Positions 1 to 7,198 of a stretch of DNA of 10,291 bases are shown here, piece by piece. Below the pieces are notes generated by a model. It was not told where the DNA came from, ran no database searches, and saw only the letters and a list, made by a program, of their open reading frames with translations. A program made the position numbers and the translations under genes. Every line of letters starts with the position of its first letter. Positions within the stretch are counted from its first letter, which is position 1. The DNA lies in assembly GCA_043736395.1 (NCBI GenBank), contig JAYTCQ010000028.1:1-10291 (forward strand). Reading direction: 5' to 3'. The DNA is from JAFDVL01 sp043736395. Lineage in GTDB: Bacteria > Acidobacteriota > Blastocatellia > RBC074.

Positions 1-513
1 GGTGCCGACACGTATAGCAATAATTTTGGTGGACGCGCGCAAGGGTTATCATTACCTGTTTTTTCCAGTACGGTCAGTGGAGTTGTGACGGGTATTCCAG
101 TTGTAAATTTATTGAAATCCTGCCCGGTTCCGGCGGATTGCACGACGGCTCCGCAACTAGCGGGCACAGAGTTAACCTACCGTGTCGTCTTCACAAATAT
201 TGGAAATTCCGCTGCGCAAAGCCTGGTAATTTTTGATCCTGTCCCCGGTTCGACAGATTTCAAAATCGGCTCGCCAACGTTTGATGCGGGTACGACGGGA
301 TTAAGTGTAGCGATTGAATTCTCCAACGATTTCAATCCTGCGGCTTCCGCGTCAGCCACGTGGACGTATACGCCTGTCAGCGGTGGCGGTGGAGCCAACA
401 CAGGCTATGATCGCAACGTGAAAGCCGTTCGATGGCGCGTGACAACGGGGAATTTAGGGTCGGTGCCGCCGGATAATGCGGGGGAAGTTGGGTTTACTGT
501 GAAGATTCGATGA
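1..513 (+). CDS. DUF11-domain exported protein, C-terminal fragment
   Basis: The reading frame is open from the first base of the window and stops with TGA at 511-513, so only the last 170 residues are seen. A GTG inside the frame at 85 is not a likely start, because coding sequence continues upstream of it. The segment around fragment residues 54-80 (GTELTYRVVFTNIGNSAAQS, then DPVP) is the typical DUF11 pattern, a beta-sandwich repeat common in large secreted or surface-anchored bacterial proteins. The domain continues with a WTYTPVSGGGG strand-loop and ends in the usual W-R-V ... GEVGFTVKIR strands. There is no LPXTG motif, PEP-CTERM or type IX sorting domain after it, so the protein ends with this domain. 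A perfect hairpin follows 21 nt after the stop. The domain call is firm; the role of the whole protein (surface or adhesion) is a guess. Confidence 0.8.
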   Translation, partial: GADTYSNNFGGRAQGLSLPVFSSTVSGVVTGIPVVNLLKSCPVPADCTTAPQLAGTELTYRVVFTNIGNSAAQSLVIFDPVPGSTDFKIGSPTFDAGTTGLSVAIEFSNDFNPAASASATWTYTPVSGGGGANTGYDRNVKAVRWRVTTGNLGSVPPDNAGEVGFTVKIR

Positions 514-534
514 GTGTTAAATATCAGATATATT

Positions 535-580
535 AATTTTCTACTAGCCCAGCCGTAAACGGCTGGGCTAGTAGAAAATT
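535..580. terminator. Perfect 21-bp hairpin, likely bidirectional terminator or repeat
   Basis: Two perfect 21-nt arms (535-555 and 560-580) flank a TAAA loop. The GC-rich core CTAGCCCAGCCG is bordered by AATTTT on one side and AAAATT on the other, so each strand ends the stem in a T-rich run. It lies between the convergent DUF11 gene (+) and thioesterase gene (-), where a two-way terminator is expected. The core is also the kind of palindrome that is often repeated many times in a genome, so it may be a dispersed REP-like unit as well. Confidence 0.7.
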
Positions 581-658
581 TTGTTCCTTTGCTTAATTCC
601 ATTGCATGTCGGTCGCATTTCGGAATCAACTTGACTGATGAACTTTACATGAAAATCG

Positions 659-1090
659 CTAGCAGATTTTTTTCGCCTTCAACTTCTCCGCATATTCACT
701 CGGAAAGCTTCGTGCCCGTCCCTGACCATCCATCACAATATGTTTTGTTTCTCCAGTCGACAATAATGCCTGATCGGAGTCGCGGCGGACTTCGTATTCA
801 AAAGTGATGGAGCGGCTGCGGATTTCTTTGGAGCGGGTTCGAATCAAAATCACATCGTCATATTTTGCGGGAGTTCGATAGCGTAAATTCGCTTCGGTGA
901 CGGGGAGGAACGCGCCTTCGTTGGTCTCCATGTCGCGGTAATTAAAGCCGTGGTCGCGGCAATGTTCGGTGCGTCCCACTTCAAACCAAATCAAATAATT
1001 CGAGTGGTACACCATTCCCGCTTGATCGGTTTCAGCGTAGCGAACGCGAAGCCGCGTTTCGCTCCATTCATCTGTCTCAGTTTCTTTCAT
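659..1090 (-). CDS. Acyl-CoA thioesterase, YbgC/FadM-type hotdog fold
   Basis: This 143-residue cytoplasmic protein matches the 4-hydroxybenzoyl-CoA thioesterase (YbgC/FadM) family in length and motif. Residues 15-37 contain the signature R-V-R-Y-A-E-T-D-x-x-G-M-V-Y-H-x-x-Y-L-x-W-F-E. Asp22 corresponds to the catalytic aspartate, and His29 and Tyr32 are the usual neighbours on the hotdog helix. Family members hydrolyse acyl-CoA thioesters to free acid and CoA; the exact acyl chain cannot be read from the sequence. There is no signal peptide. The ATG at 1090 has a GGAG ribosome-binding site about 10 nt upstream (minus strand), which supports this start. The gene stands alone: it converges on the DUF11 gene and diverges from the metallopeptidase operon. 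Its promoter would have to lie in or near the large inverted repeat. Confidence 0.88.
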   Translation of the reverse strand: MKETETDEWSETRLRVRYAETDQAGMVYHSNYLIWFEVGRTEHCRDHGFNYRDMETNEGAFLPVTEANLRYRTPAKYDDVILIRTRSKEIRSRSITFEYEVRRDSDQALLSTGETKHIVMDGQGRARSFPSEYAEKLKAKKIC

Positions 1091-1121
1091 TAAGAATTGC
1101 TCCGGCTTTCGTGGTAAATTG

Positions 1122-1239
1122 TGAATGCTAATGTTCGTAGCCCCGCCTTCAGGCGGAATGTCTTGGCTACCATGTTATTGTTATTTATTTGTAACCATGT
1201 CATTCCGCCTGAAGGTGGGGCTACGAACATTAGTATTCA
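1122..1239. repeat. Nested inverted repeat, 39-nt arms (REP/BIME-like)
   Basis: The left arm 1122-1160 and right arm 1201-1239 are reverse complements over 39 nt with two differences (1127/1234 and 1145/1216). Both differences are G-U pairs if the plus strand is transcribed. Each arm carries its own small palindrome: CCGCC-TTCA-GGCGG at 1143-1156 and CCGCC-TGAA-GGTGG at 1205-1218. The AT-rich 40-nt centre contains two near-direct copies of ACCATGT. It fills the divergent gap between the thioesterase and metallopeptidase genes and ends just before the latter's ribosome-binding site. No open reading frame is inside it. This is the layout of a paired REP element or a small non-autonomous element. 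Confidence 0.8.
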
Positions 1240-1251
1240 TAAGGAAAATTC

Positions 1252-2595
1252 ATGACAAAAATTCTTTCGATCATCATTATTGTTTTGTGCGCCTCAATTG
1301 TTTTTGCACAAAAATCACGGCCAGTCAAAAAGAAAACGGTGCCAACGACTCCCACGAAAAATACGCCTGTCGTGAAATCAGATGCTGTGATCACTTCGGC
1401 ACAGGCGGCTGTAATGGCGGATCAGATCATCGCTGAAATTGGAAAGCTGCGCGGGTTAAAGCCGCTTCAGCCAATCAAAAGCGGTGCGAAATCTCGCCAG
1501 CAAATTGAAGCAATGGTCATCCAAAACTTCAATGAAGAAATGACTTCCGACGAATTCGATGCTAATAAGAAAATGCTGGTTGCGTTCGGCTTGGTTCCCA
1601 AAGATTTTCAATATCGTGAATTCATGGTGAAGCTGCTCACTGAACAAATCGCCGGATTTTATGATCCCAAGAAAAAAGAATTAAATCTGGCGGATTGGAA
1701 CAATTTAGAATTACAGAAGCCGATTATGGCGCACGAACTGACCCATGCTTTGCAGGATCAACATTTTGATTTGCGCCGCTTTGAAAAAATGCCGAAGGGG
1801 CAAGGCGATTACGAAATGGCAATTCACGCCTTGATCGAAGGCGACGCGACGGCTTTGATGCTGGAATATATGATTCATCCGCTGGGAATCACTTTATCGA
1901 AATTACCATCCGAGGCCGTCACGAAGGCGAATGAGCAAATGAATTCCAGTGGCATGGAGCAACTTGAAAAGGCTCCGAAAGTGATTCGCGAATTCTTGTT
2001 ATTTCCTTACGGTCAAGGCTTGAATTTTGCCTATGAATTAGTCAAAACCAGAGGCTGGGAAGGCGTTTCGAAAGCCTTCAAGGATTTGCCACAATCTACG
2101 GAACAAGTGCTACACTTTGAAAAATATGAGCAGCAGGAAGCTCCGATCAAAGTTCAATTGGCGGACGCTTTGCCAGTGTTAGGAGCCGGATGGAAGCGCA
2201 TTAGTTTGGATGTAAATGGAGAGTATGGCTACCGCGTAATTATGTCGGAATTTTTATCAAGAAGTGAATCCGATCAAGCGGCGGCAGGCTGGGGCGGCGA
2301 TCAGTATGCATTATATGAAAATAACGGCGCGGTGGTACTGGCTCATCTCAGCGTATGGGATACGGCGAAGGATGCGGATGAGTTCTTCAAATCTTATGCG
2401 GCTCGAACTGCCACGCGATATAAAACGGCCAAAGAAGTGAAGGAAGAAAATGCTTTGCGTTACACCACACTTGATGGAGAAACGTTGATTGAAAAAAACG
2501 AGAAGGCTGTTCTGATTATTGAAGGAGCCTCTGCGAAAAACCTTCGAACCTTAGCCACAAAACTATGGACTTCCAAAATCGGAGAAAACAAATAG
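1252..2595 (+). CDS. Secreted putative zinc metallopeptidase (HExxH)
   Basis: This 447-residue protein starts with a clear signal peptide: MTK, then a run of I/L/V from residue 4, with cleavage likely after VFA near residue 19. A basic, Thr/Pro-rich linker follows. At 158-174 it has IMAHELTHALQDQHFDL, where HELTH (161-165) is the HExxH zinc motif. ALIEGDATALM at 193-203 may supply the third zinc ligand and a helper acid. This HELTH...EGDA spacing recurs in a poorly characterised family of bacterial putative metallopeptidases. The C-terminal half (about 250-440) has FPYGQGLNFA and GWGGDQYALY and no fold I recognise. AAGGA at 1241-1245 is a good ribosome-binding site for the ATG. The DUF445 gene follows after 9 nt, so the two are probably one transcript. 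Peptidase activity is inferred from the motif only; substrate unknown. Confidence 0.75.
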   Translation: MTKILSIIIIVLCASIVFAQKSRPVKKKTVPTTPTKNTPVVKSDAVITSAQAAVMADQIIAEIGKLRGLKPLQPIKSGAKSRQQIEAMVIQNFNEEMTSDEFDANKKMLVAFGLVPKDFQYREFMVKLLTEQIAGFYDPKKKELNLADWNNLELQKPIMAHELTHALQDQHFDLRRFEKMPKGQGDYEMAIHALIEGDATALMLEYMIHPLGITLSKLPSEAVTKANEQMNSSGMEQLEKAPKVIREFLLFPYGQGLNFAYELVKTRGWEGVSKAFKDLPQSTEQVLHFEKYEQQEAPIKVQLADALPVLGAGWKRISLDVNGEYGYRVIMSEFLSRSESDQAAAGWGGDQYALYENNGAVVLAHLSVWDTAKDADEFFKSYAARTATRYKTAKEVKEENALRYTTLDGETLIEKNEKAVLIIEGASAKNLRTLATKLWTSKIGENK

Positions 2596-2604
2596 CCCCC
2601 ATTT

Positions 2605-3423
2605 ATGAAAGCCGATCTTATTAAATTATCCCCGTTGTTGATTGCAACATTGCACGGCTATGGAGCCGCTTGGTTAGCCGTGAAAATGTTGTTTCGTCCG
2701 CATCGCCCTTATTTTATCTGGGGATGGCAAGTTCCGCTGACGCCGGGAATGTTGCCGAAAGAACGCACCCATTTTATTGAAGCGCTTTCTTCGATTATTG
2801 CTGAACGGTTACTTGACGAAGAAACGGTCGCCAGAGAATTATCCAAGCTTGGACTGGAAAATGAAATTACGGCGATGGCCATCACACAGGCAAAAAATGA
2901 AGCAACGATTCAAGTCGTCGTTGAAAGCCTGCAACAACAGCTTTTAGGATTGAAAGAATCTCCTGAAGCAAGAATAGAAATCGTCAAAGCCTTGCGAGGG
3001 ATTTTAGAAGTTGAGATGGATCACCGGATGGGATTATTACGCAGGATGATTACAGGATTTTTCCTGGACGAAGCAACGTTGCACAATTTAGTTGGTGAGG
3101 CTTTGGATAAACTGGCGGATCAATTAGCTGGTAGCCTGTATGCTCGAAATATAATTGCAGAGGCGATTATGACAATTCCGGCTTCCATCTTAGGTGGGCC
3201 TGTGAATACGTTAAATTTAGTAGACAATTTTTCAAGCTTGATTAGTCGGCGTTTAGATGTAAGGGCAATTCTACTGACCCGATTAAATGCTCTCTCCAAT
3301 GAAGCTATCGAAGCGTTGATTATGGATACAGCCGGGAGGGAAATCCGTGCAATTATCTGGTTTGGCGCAGGGATTGGTTTCTGTGTCGGAATATTTCAGA
3401 CGATGATAAATTTTATCTGGTGA
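2605..3423 (+). CDS. DUF445 family membrane protein
   Basis: This 272-residue protein shows the N-terminal DUF445 signature. A hydrophobic segment runs from about residue 8 to 30 and contains GYGAAWLAVKMLFRP, the usual G-x-x-N/A-W-L-A-x-K-M-L-F-R-P motif. It is followed by TPGMLPKER, where the family has T-P-G-x-x-P-K. A long, charged, mostly helical region spans about 50-240, including paired ELSKL/ALDKL helices. The C-terminus is a second hydrophobic segment (about 248-271), so the middle part is held between two membrane anchors. The biochemical role of DUF445 is not established. The ATG lies 9 nt after the stop of the peptidase gene and has no clear ribosome-binding site of its own. Translation is therefore probably coupled to the upstream gene. 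A strong terminator follows 30 nt after the stop. Confidence 0.82.
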   Translation: MKADLIKLSPLLIATLHGYGAAWLAVKMLFRPHRPYFIWGWQVPLTPGMLPKERTHFIEALSSIIAERLLDEETVARELSKLGLENEITAMAITQAKNEATIQVVVESLQQQLLGLKESPEARIEIVKALRGILEVEMDHRMGLLRRMITGFFLDEATLHNLVGEALDKLADQLAGSLYARNIIAEAIMTIPASILGGPVNTLNLVDNFSSLISRRLDVRAILLTRLNALSNEAIEALIMDTAGREIRAIIWFGAGIGFCVGIFQTMINFIW

Positions 3424-3453
3424 GTGATAACTTTGTCAGAAGAAATCAATTAA

Positions 3454-3496
3454 AAATAAAAAAGCCTGAACTTTTTGAGTTCAGGCTTTTTTATTT
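3454..3496. terminator. Bidirectional intrinsic terminator
   Basis: Perfect 19-nt arms (3454-3472 and 3478-3496) flank a 5-nt TTTTG loop. The GC-containing core AAGCCTGAACT is flanked by A-run and T-run on the two sides, giving an intrinsic terminator on both strands. It sits exactly between the convergent DUF445 gene (+) and the FecR-domain gene (-). Confidence 0.93.
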
Positions 3497-3516
3497 CATC
3501 AATGAGAAGAATTCGA

Positions 3517-4263
3517 TTATGGGCGGAAAGTGCTAAGTTGACCAACAACGCTTCCCACGGCGCTGTCACCTTGCGTAGCGGCAATGATTCCACCAACTGC
3601 GCCGCCAAGTCCGAGCAGGACTAAAGCTGCGAGTGCGCCACCACTTAATCCACCAATTCCAGCACCAGCGCCACCTGGGCCAGATGCTTTAGCGAGACGA
3701 GCGCAACGGCTGGCATCCTGAGGAGTTCCGACTGAAACTTCCTGTCCGGCAGCCACTGAATATGTTTTACGTCCGCTCAGAACTTTAGCTTCATTGGTTA
3801 ATTGCATGACGCGGGTATTACCACAGGTCACATCAACGATCATCGAAGAAGCTTTAGTACTATCAGCAGTTGCTGTTCCATCAGCGGTAACAACATTAAT
3901 AGCCGAGCCAGTATAGGCATTCGCTGTCACGCGACCATTTCTAAGGTTGCCGCCAACTGAATCAGTGGCAAGTGATAGAATAAATTCTGAGTTCGGGCCG
4001 ATTTCAAGCAGACCTTGTCTACCAAGATTGATCGTCGCAGAACTGTTTTCTCCGGTTTGAATCCGGCCTTCGTTAAAAACAACTGTACCATTGGCAGCAG
4101 AAGCTCCATTCAATGTGACAGAACCTCGAACCGAAGAAATTTCACCGGTGGCTTTAGGTGTCACCTGAGCAAAAGCGGCTCCGGTAAGTAAATTGAAAAA
4201 GCTTGCTAACGCCAGAGTAACGGTGAGTGATACTATTTTTTTTAGGGTGATTTTAGATTTCAT
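3517..4263 (-). CDS. FecR-domain exported protein with glycine-rich C-terminus
   Basis: This 248-residue protein has a long signal peptide (MKSK, hydrophobic to about residue 30, AFA-Q cleavage at 32/33). Residues 38-110 match the FecR beta-helical domain: GEISSVRGSVTLNG, then EGRIQTGENSSATINL and the following GLLEIGPNSEFIL strand. The middle (about 120-185) is Thr/Ala/Val-rich and holds Cys147 and Cys187, a possible disulfide. Residues 195-230 are almost all Gly, Ala, Leu and Ile, forming a hydrophobic glycine-zipper-like segment that could be a membrane anchor or an oligomerisation element. It is not a classical FecR regulator, since no cytoplasmic anti-sigma domain and no neighbouring ECF sigma factor are seen. 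A structural cell-envelope role is more likely. The ATG is preceded by GGAGAAG 3 nt upstream. It has its own promoter and a long leader. Confidence 0.75.
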   Translation of the reverse strand: MKSKITLKKIVSLTVTLALASFFNLLTGAAFAQVTPKATGEISSVRGSVTLNGASAANGTVVFNEGRIQTGENSSATINLGRQGLLEIGPNSEFILSLATDSVGGNLRNGRVTANAYTGSAINVVTADGTATADSTKASSMIVDVTCGNTRVMQLTNEAKVLSGRKTYSVAAGQEVSVGTPQDASRCARLAKASGPGGAGAGIGGLSGGALAALVLLGLGGAVGGIIAATQGDSAVGSVVGQLSTFRP

Positions 4264-4463
4264 TTTCTTCTCCAGATTGTAACCAACGCATAACCAGTGT
4301 GAGTTCTATAATATATAATCCGATATTACTAAAAATTCCAAAAGGGAATTAAAAACTAACTAATATAAAACTCCAACGATTAACTCTTATCCGGCAATTT
4401 TCTCAAAACAATAAAATAATCTTCAAATTCAATTAAACTGAACGATCAGTCTTGAGACTTCTT

Positions 4464-4492
4464 TTTATACTATTAACTCATAAATAGGTCAA
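4464..4492 (-). promoter_or_regulatory. Sigma-70 promoter for the FecR-domain gene, long leader
   Basis: On the minus strand, TTGACC (4492-4487) and TATAAA (4469-4464) are separated by exactly 17 nt, close to the sigma-70 consensus. Transcription should begin near 4457, leaving a leader of about 190 nt before the FecR-domain ATG at 4263. A short dyad, AGTCT-TG-AGACT at 4449-4460, lies right at the predicted start and could be an operator or a 5' stem. The leader is AT-rich and contains no reading frame I would support; the only other element seen is a weak AATTCC/GGAATT stem near 4337-4353. Confidence 0.6.
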
Positions 4493-4511
4493 CAAAATAA
4501 TACACTTAAGG

Positions 4512-6170
4512 TCAATTTCGGTCCAATGGCAATGTGAATAATCTGGCTGTCGCTGTTAATTGTTTGGCTTTGGGAATTGCGTCGAGCGCCTGGGTAGCCT
4601 GAAGATCACTATCCAGTAAAAATTGATCCGCTGCCTCAATTCCGTAGGCTGCCGTAATTAATTCGGCACGAATTCGACGGCGAGCATACTCAAGGTTACT
4701 GTTCAACATAGACTCGCTTACCCCTGAATCAGGATGTTCACGCAAAAAATTACGAAATGAGGTGGTGACAGTTTCATTTAGCTGAAATTCTGTTCCTTTT
4801 AATTTGTACCCAAATTCGTTTTTCGTAACTTTATACTCTTGTAGTCCCGCAATTGCCCCGCCAGCTAATAATCTGGCGAATTCAAAGCAGGCATCCCTGA
4901 CAGCAAAGTTTTCTTCTACATTTTTAGCGACGATGTCGGGAGTAATCCCTCCACCACTTAACATTTTACGTCCGGTGCTGGTGGTAAAAACGGGCGCGCT
5001 AATGTCAGGGATCGGACTAGGGATCGCTGCTGGATCGCTAGTATTTCGATGTGCCGTGTAATATTCGTAGATGCTTAATCCCGCATAATCACGCTGGATG
5101 CAGCGCCCGCTGGGAGTGTAATATTTGGCTGTTGTCAGCGTTAATCCGGTTCCGCCTGGCAATCTGAAAACGGTTTGTACTAATCCTTTGCCAAAGCTTT
5201 CTTCCCCGACAATCAATCCACGATCTTTATCCTGGATCGCACCTGCGACAATTTCAGAAGCAGAGGCTGTTAACCCGTTGATTAATATAACCAAAGGCAT
5301 TGTCTCCGGTTCCGAATTGGCAGATTTATAGCTTTGATTTCTCATGCGGCCTTCCCGCCCGCGTACGCTGACTACTTCTTCTTTGGCAGGAAGAAACAGT
5401 TCTGAGACCTCAATCGCCTGTTTGAGTAGTCCGCCAGGATTACGCCGCAGATCGAGAATCATCGAAGTCATTCCCTGGCGCTTAAGATCAACAATCGCAT
5501 CTTGCAATTCTTCGCTTGTTTTTTGATTAAAACCCTGGGTTAACGCTGCGTATCCAACCCCTTGACGCATGATAAAATGATTACGAACGGAGGGGTAGGG
5601 AACTTCATCACGAACGATCCGAACCTTGATTGGAGCAGTCTCACCCACCCGATCAACAGCAATTTCCACTTCAGTACCGCGTTCGCCGCGGACGTGGTTA
5701 AGAATTTCCTGCTGTGACCACCCTTCGGAAGACTTTCCGTCGACAGCGACAATAATGTCACCATATTTCAATCCAGCGCGTTCCGCCGGCATCCCTTTGA
5801 CAACGCCAAGGACGCAGGTTTTATTATTGCGCTGATTAATCGAAACGCCGATGCCGTAAAAACGGGAGCTTTGTTCTTCCTGTAATTCCTGGTATTGGCG
5901 GCGATCAAAGAAGCTGGAATGTGGATCAAGTTCGTGCAGCATCCCCAGCACTGAAGCTTTGGTCAGGGTTTCCTCGTCGCGATCCATCCCGTAATTTTCT
6001 TCGACAATTCTCGTCCCTTCGGTAAAAGCTTTGACGAGCTGGTTATCTTTCATCTCGTCACTGGGGGTGTTGGCTGTCGCCGTTTTATAGCGATTCGCCC
6101 AACCTCCGGCAACGGCGCCGAGAGCGATAATAACAATTGAAAATAAAATATATCTGCTTCGTGATTGCAT
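4512..6170 (-). CDS. ctpA: S41 family C-terminal processing peptidase with PDZ domain
   Basis: This 552-residue protein is an envelope serine protease of the Prc/CtpA type, which trims or degrades exported proteins from their C-terminus. A single N-terminal membrane segment (about residues 7-28) anchors it outside the cytoplasm. A PDZ domain follows (about 104-176, starting FYGIGVSI, with GLKYGDIIVAVDG), which in the family binds the substrate tail. The S41 core includes LDLRRNPGG, NGLTASASEIVAGA with nucleophile Ser305, and SFGKGLVQ with the general base Lys328 and Gln332, so the catalytic dyad is intact. A C-terminal extension of about 130 residues (from 420) is helical and has no motif I recognise. 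I chose the ATG at 6170 because AGGTGGGA lies 6 nt upstream. The in-frame GTG at 6182 would have no ribosome-binding site and overlaps this one. It diverges from the YkgJ gene. Confidence 0.92.
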   Translation of the reverse strand: MQSRSRYILFSIVIIALGAVAGGWANRYKTATANTPSDEMKDNQLVKAFTEGTRIVEENYGMDRDEETLTKASVLGMLHELDPHSSFFDRRQYQELQEEQSSRFYGIGVSINQRNNKTCVLGVVKGMPAERAGLKYGDIIVAVDGKSSEGWSQQEILNHVRGERGTEVEIAVDRVGETAPIKVRIVRDEVPYPSVRNHFIMRQGVGYAALTQGFNQKTSEELQDAIVDLKRQGMTSMILDLRRNPGGLLKQAIEVSELFLPAKEEVVSVRGREGRMRNQSYKSANSEPETMPLVILINGLTASASEIVAGAIQDKDRGLIVGEESFGKGLVQTVFRLPGGTGLTLTTAKYYTPSGRCIQRDYAGLSIYEYYTAHRNTSDPAAIPSPIPDISAPVFTTSTGRKMLSGGGITPDIVAKNVEENFAVRDACFEFARLLAGGAIAGLQEYKVTKNEFGYKLKGTEFQLNETVTTSFRNFLREHPDSGVSESMLNSNLEYARRRIRAELITAAYGIEAADQFLLDSDLQATQALDAIPKAKQLTATARLFTLPLDRN

Positions 6171-6241
6171 AGAAATTCCCACCTAGAAAAGTTCAGGTAA
6201 ATATATCATAAGCTCAAGCCTGAATGCAGTCCGAAAAAATA

Positions 6242-6269
6242 TTGACACCGGTTTTTCAATCTATATGAT
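6242..6269 (+). promoter_or_regulatory. Near-consensus promoter of YkgJ gene; leaderless transcript
   Basis: TTGACA at 6242-6247 is a perfect -35 box. TATGAT at 6264-6269 is a good -10 box with 16 nt between them. Transcription should start around 6275-6277, and the ATG of the downstream gene is at 6279. The mRNA would therefore have a leader of only 2-4 nt. No ribosome-binding site is present between the -10 box and the ATG, which agrees with leaderless translation. Confidence 0.65.
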
Positions 6270-6278
6270 GCCGTCACT

Positions 6279-7001
6279 ATGAGCGAAACGATTACCGGGC
6301 AGGGAACATTGAATATTGCCGGGACTCTGGTTGAGGTTTCCGTCACCGTTCCAACCACTTCTGTCAAGGCGAAACAAATGCTACCAATTTTTCAACAATT
6401 GGCGAATACAATTGTGAGAGTCGGCGAAAAAAAATCCATTGAAGCCGGAAAGCCAATCGCCTGCGGTCCTGGCTGCGGTGCCTGTTGTCGTCAACTCGTC
6501 CCGATTTCAGTCAGTGAAGCCTTTCAGCTTAATGATTTGGTGGAAGCTATGCCAGAGCCGACTCGCTCCATCTTGAAGCAGAAATTTGAAACAGCCGTAG
6601 AAAAAACCAGGCAGGCAGGAATGCACGAACGGTTATTGGAAGCGAAAAATATGACACCTGATCAGCGTGTCGAACTAGCCCTGGAATATTTTTCTCTGGG
6701 CATCGCCTGCCCCTTTTTAGAAGAAGAATCCTGCTCGATCCATCCTGACCGTCCTGTTGTCTGCCGCGAATATCTGGTCACTTCCGATCCAAAATATTGC
6801 GCTGATCCTTTAACTAAACAAATCGAAGGCGTCACTATTCCGGCTGCCATGTCGAAAGTGCTTTACGAAATTGGTGGACAAGATGAGACGTTATGGATAC
6901 CACTGTTTTGGGCTTTGGATTGGGCGAAATATCACGAAGATAAAACGCAGGCAAGAACTGGACAGGAATGGATGGGCGAAATCTTCAAACGAATTTCTTG
7001 A
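6279..7001 (+). CDS. YkgJ-family cysteine-cluster protein
   Basis: This 240-residue cytoplasmic protein belongs to the YkgJ (UPF0153) family of putative zinc- or iron-binding cysteine-cluster proteins. It has CGPGCGACC at 62-70 (Cys62, 66, 69, 70) and then CPFLEEESCSIHPDRPVVCREY at 144-165 (Cys144, 152, 162), followed by Cys174. This is the full family pattern CxxxCxxCC ... CPFL...CxIxxxRPxxCRxY. The family's function is not settled: metal chelation is widely assumed, and some members are annotated as Fe-S oxidoreductases. The N-terminal 55 residues and the Trp-rich C-terminus (about 205-217) are outside the core. The ATG is chosen because it follows the promoter immediately and the next in-frame Met is 32 codons on. 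There is no ribosome-binding site, consistent with a leaderless message. It stands alone, divergent from ctpA and ending just before an inverted repeat. Confidence 0.85.
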   Translation: MSETITGQGTLNIAGTLVEVSVTVPTTSVKAKQMLPIFQQLANTIVRVGEKKSIEAGKPIACGPGCGACCRQLVPISVSEAFQLNDLVEAMPEPTRSILKQKFETAVEKTRQAGMHERLLEAKNMTPDQRVELALEYFSLGIACPFLEEESCSIHPDRPVVCREYLVTSDPKYCADPLTKQIEGVTIPAAMSKVLYEIGGQDETLWIPLFWALDWAKYHEDKTQARTGQEWMGEIFKRIS

Positions 7002-7004
7002 TGA

Positions 7005-7090
7005 TTTAACGCAAAGGGACAAGGGGGCAAAGAATTAAGGAAATACAAAAATGATTGTAATTCTTTGACCCCTTGTCCCTTTGCGTTAAA
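7005..7090. repeat. Inverted repeat with 33-nt arms after the YkgJ gene
   Basis: Arms 7005-7037 and 7058-7090 are reverse complements over 33 nt with a single mismatch (7026/7068), separated by a 20-nt AT-rich spacer. It begins 4 nt after the stop codon of the YkgJ gene and contains no coding frame. Its core (GCAAAGGGACAAGGG) is purine-rich on one arm. It could end transcription of the YkgJ gene by forming a very stable stem, although no clean T-run follows. It could equally be a small dispersed element. The remaining bases to 7198 show nothing I can assign. Confidence 0.75.
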
Positions 7091-7198
7091 AATCTCGTGT
7101 TAACGAATTCAATTGATCAACGTCTATTACAACGCGAAGAAAAATTCCGGAACTTCTGGAGCGAGTCTTCGTAATTCAAAATGTGAATCCTCTGAAAG

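Noticed and set aside
85..513. GTG at 85 as a true gene start for the DUF11 protein
   Set aside because: The same frame is open to base 1 with plausible coding residues, so this is an internal codon of a truncated gene.
1125..1436. Plus-strand frame of 103 codons overlapping the inverted repeat and the peptidase start
   Set aside because: It runs through the repeat and then out of frame over the signal-peptide region of the real gene; it has no ribosome-binding site and no protein-like pattern.
4804..5835. Several plus-strand frames of 60-85 codons opposite ctpA
   Set aside because: They lie entirely antisense to a well-supported peptidase gene, lack ribosome-binding sites and have no recognisable motifs.
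6171..6182. GTG at 6182 as the start of ctpA
   Set aside because: It overlaps the ribosome-binding site (AGGTGGGA) of the ATG at 6170 and has none of its own.
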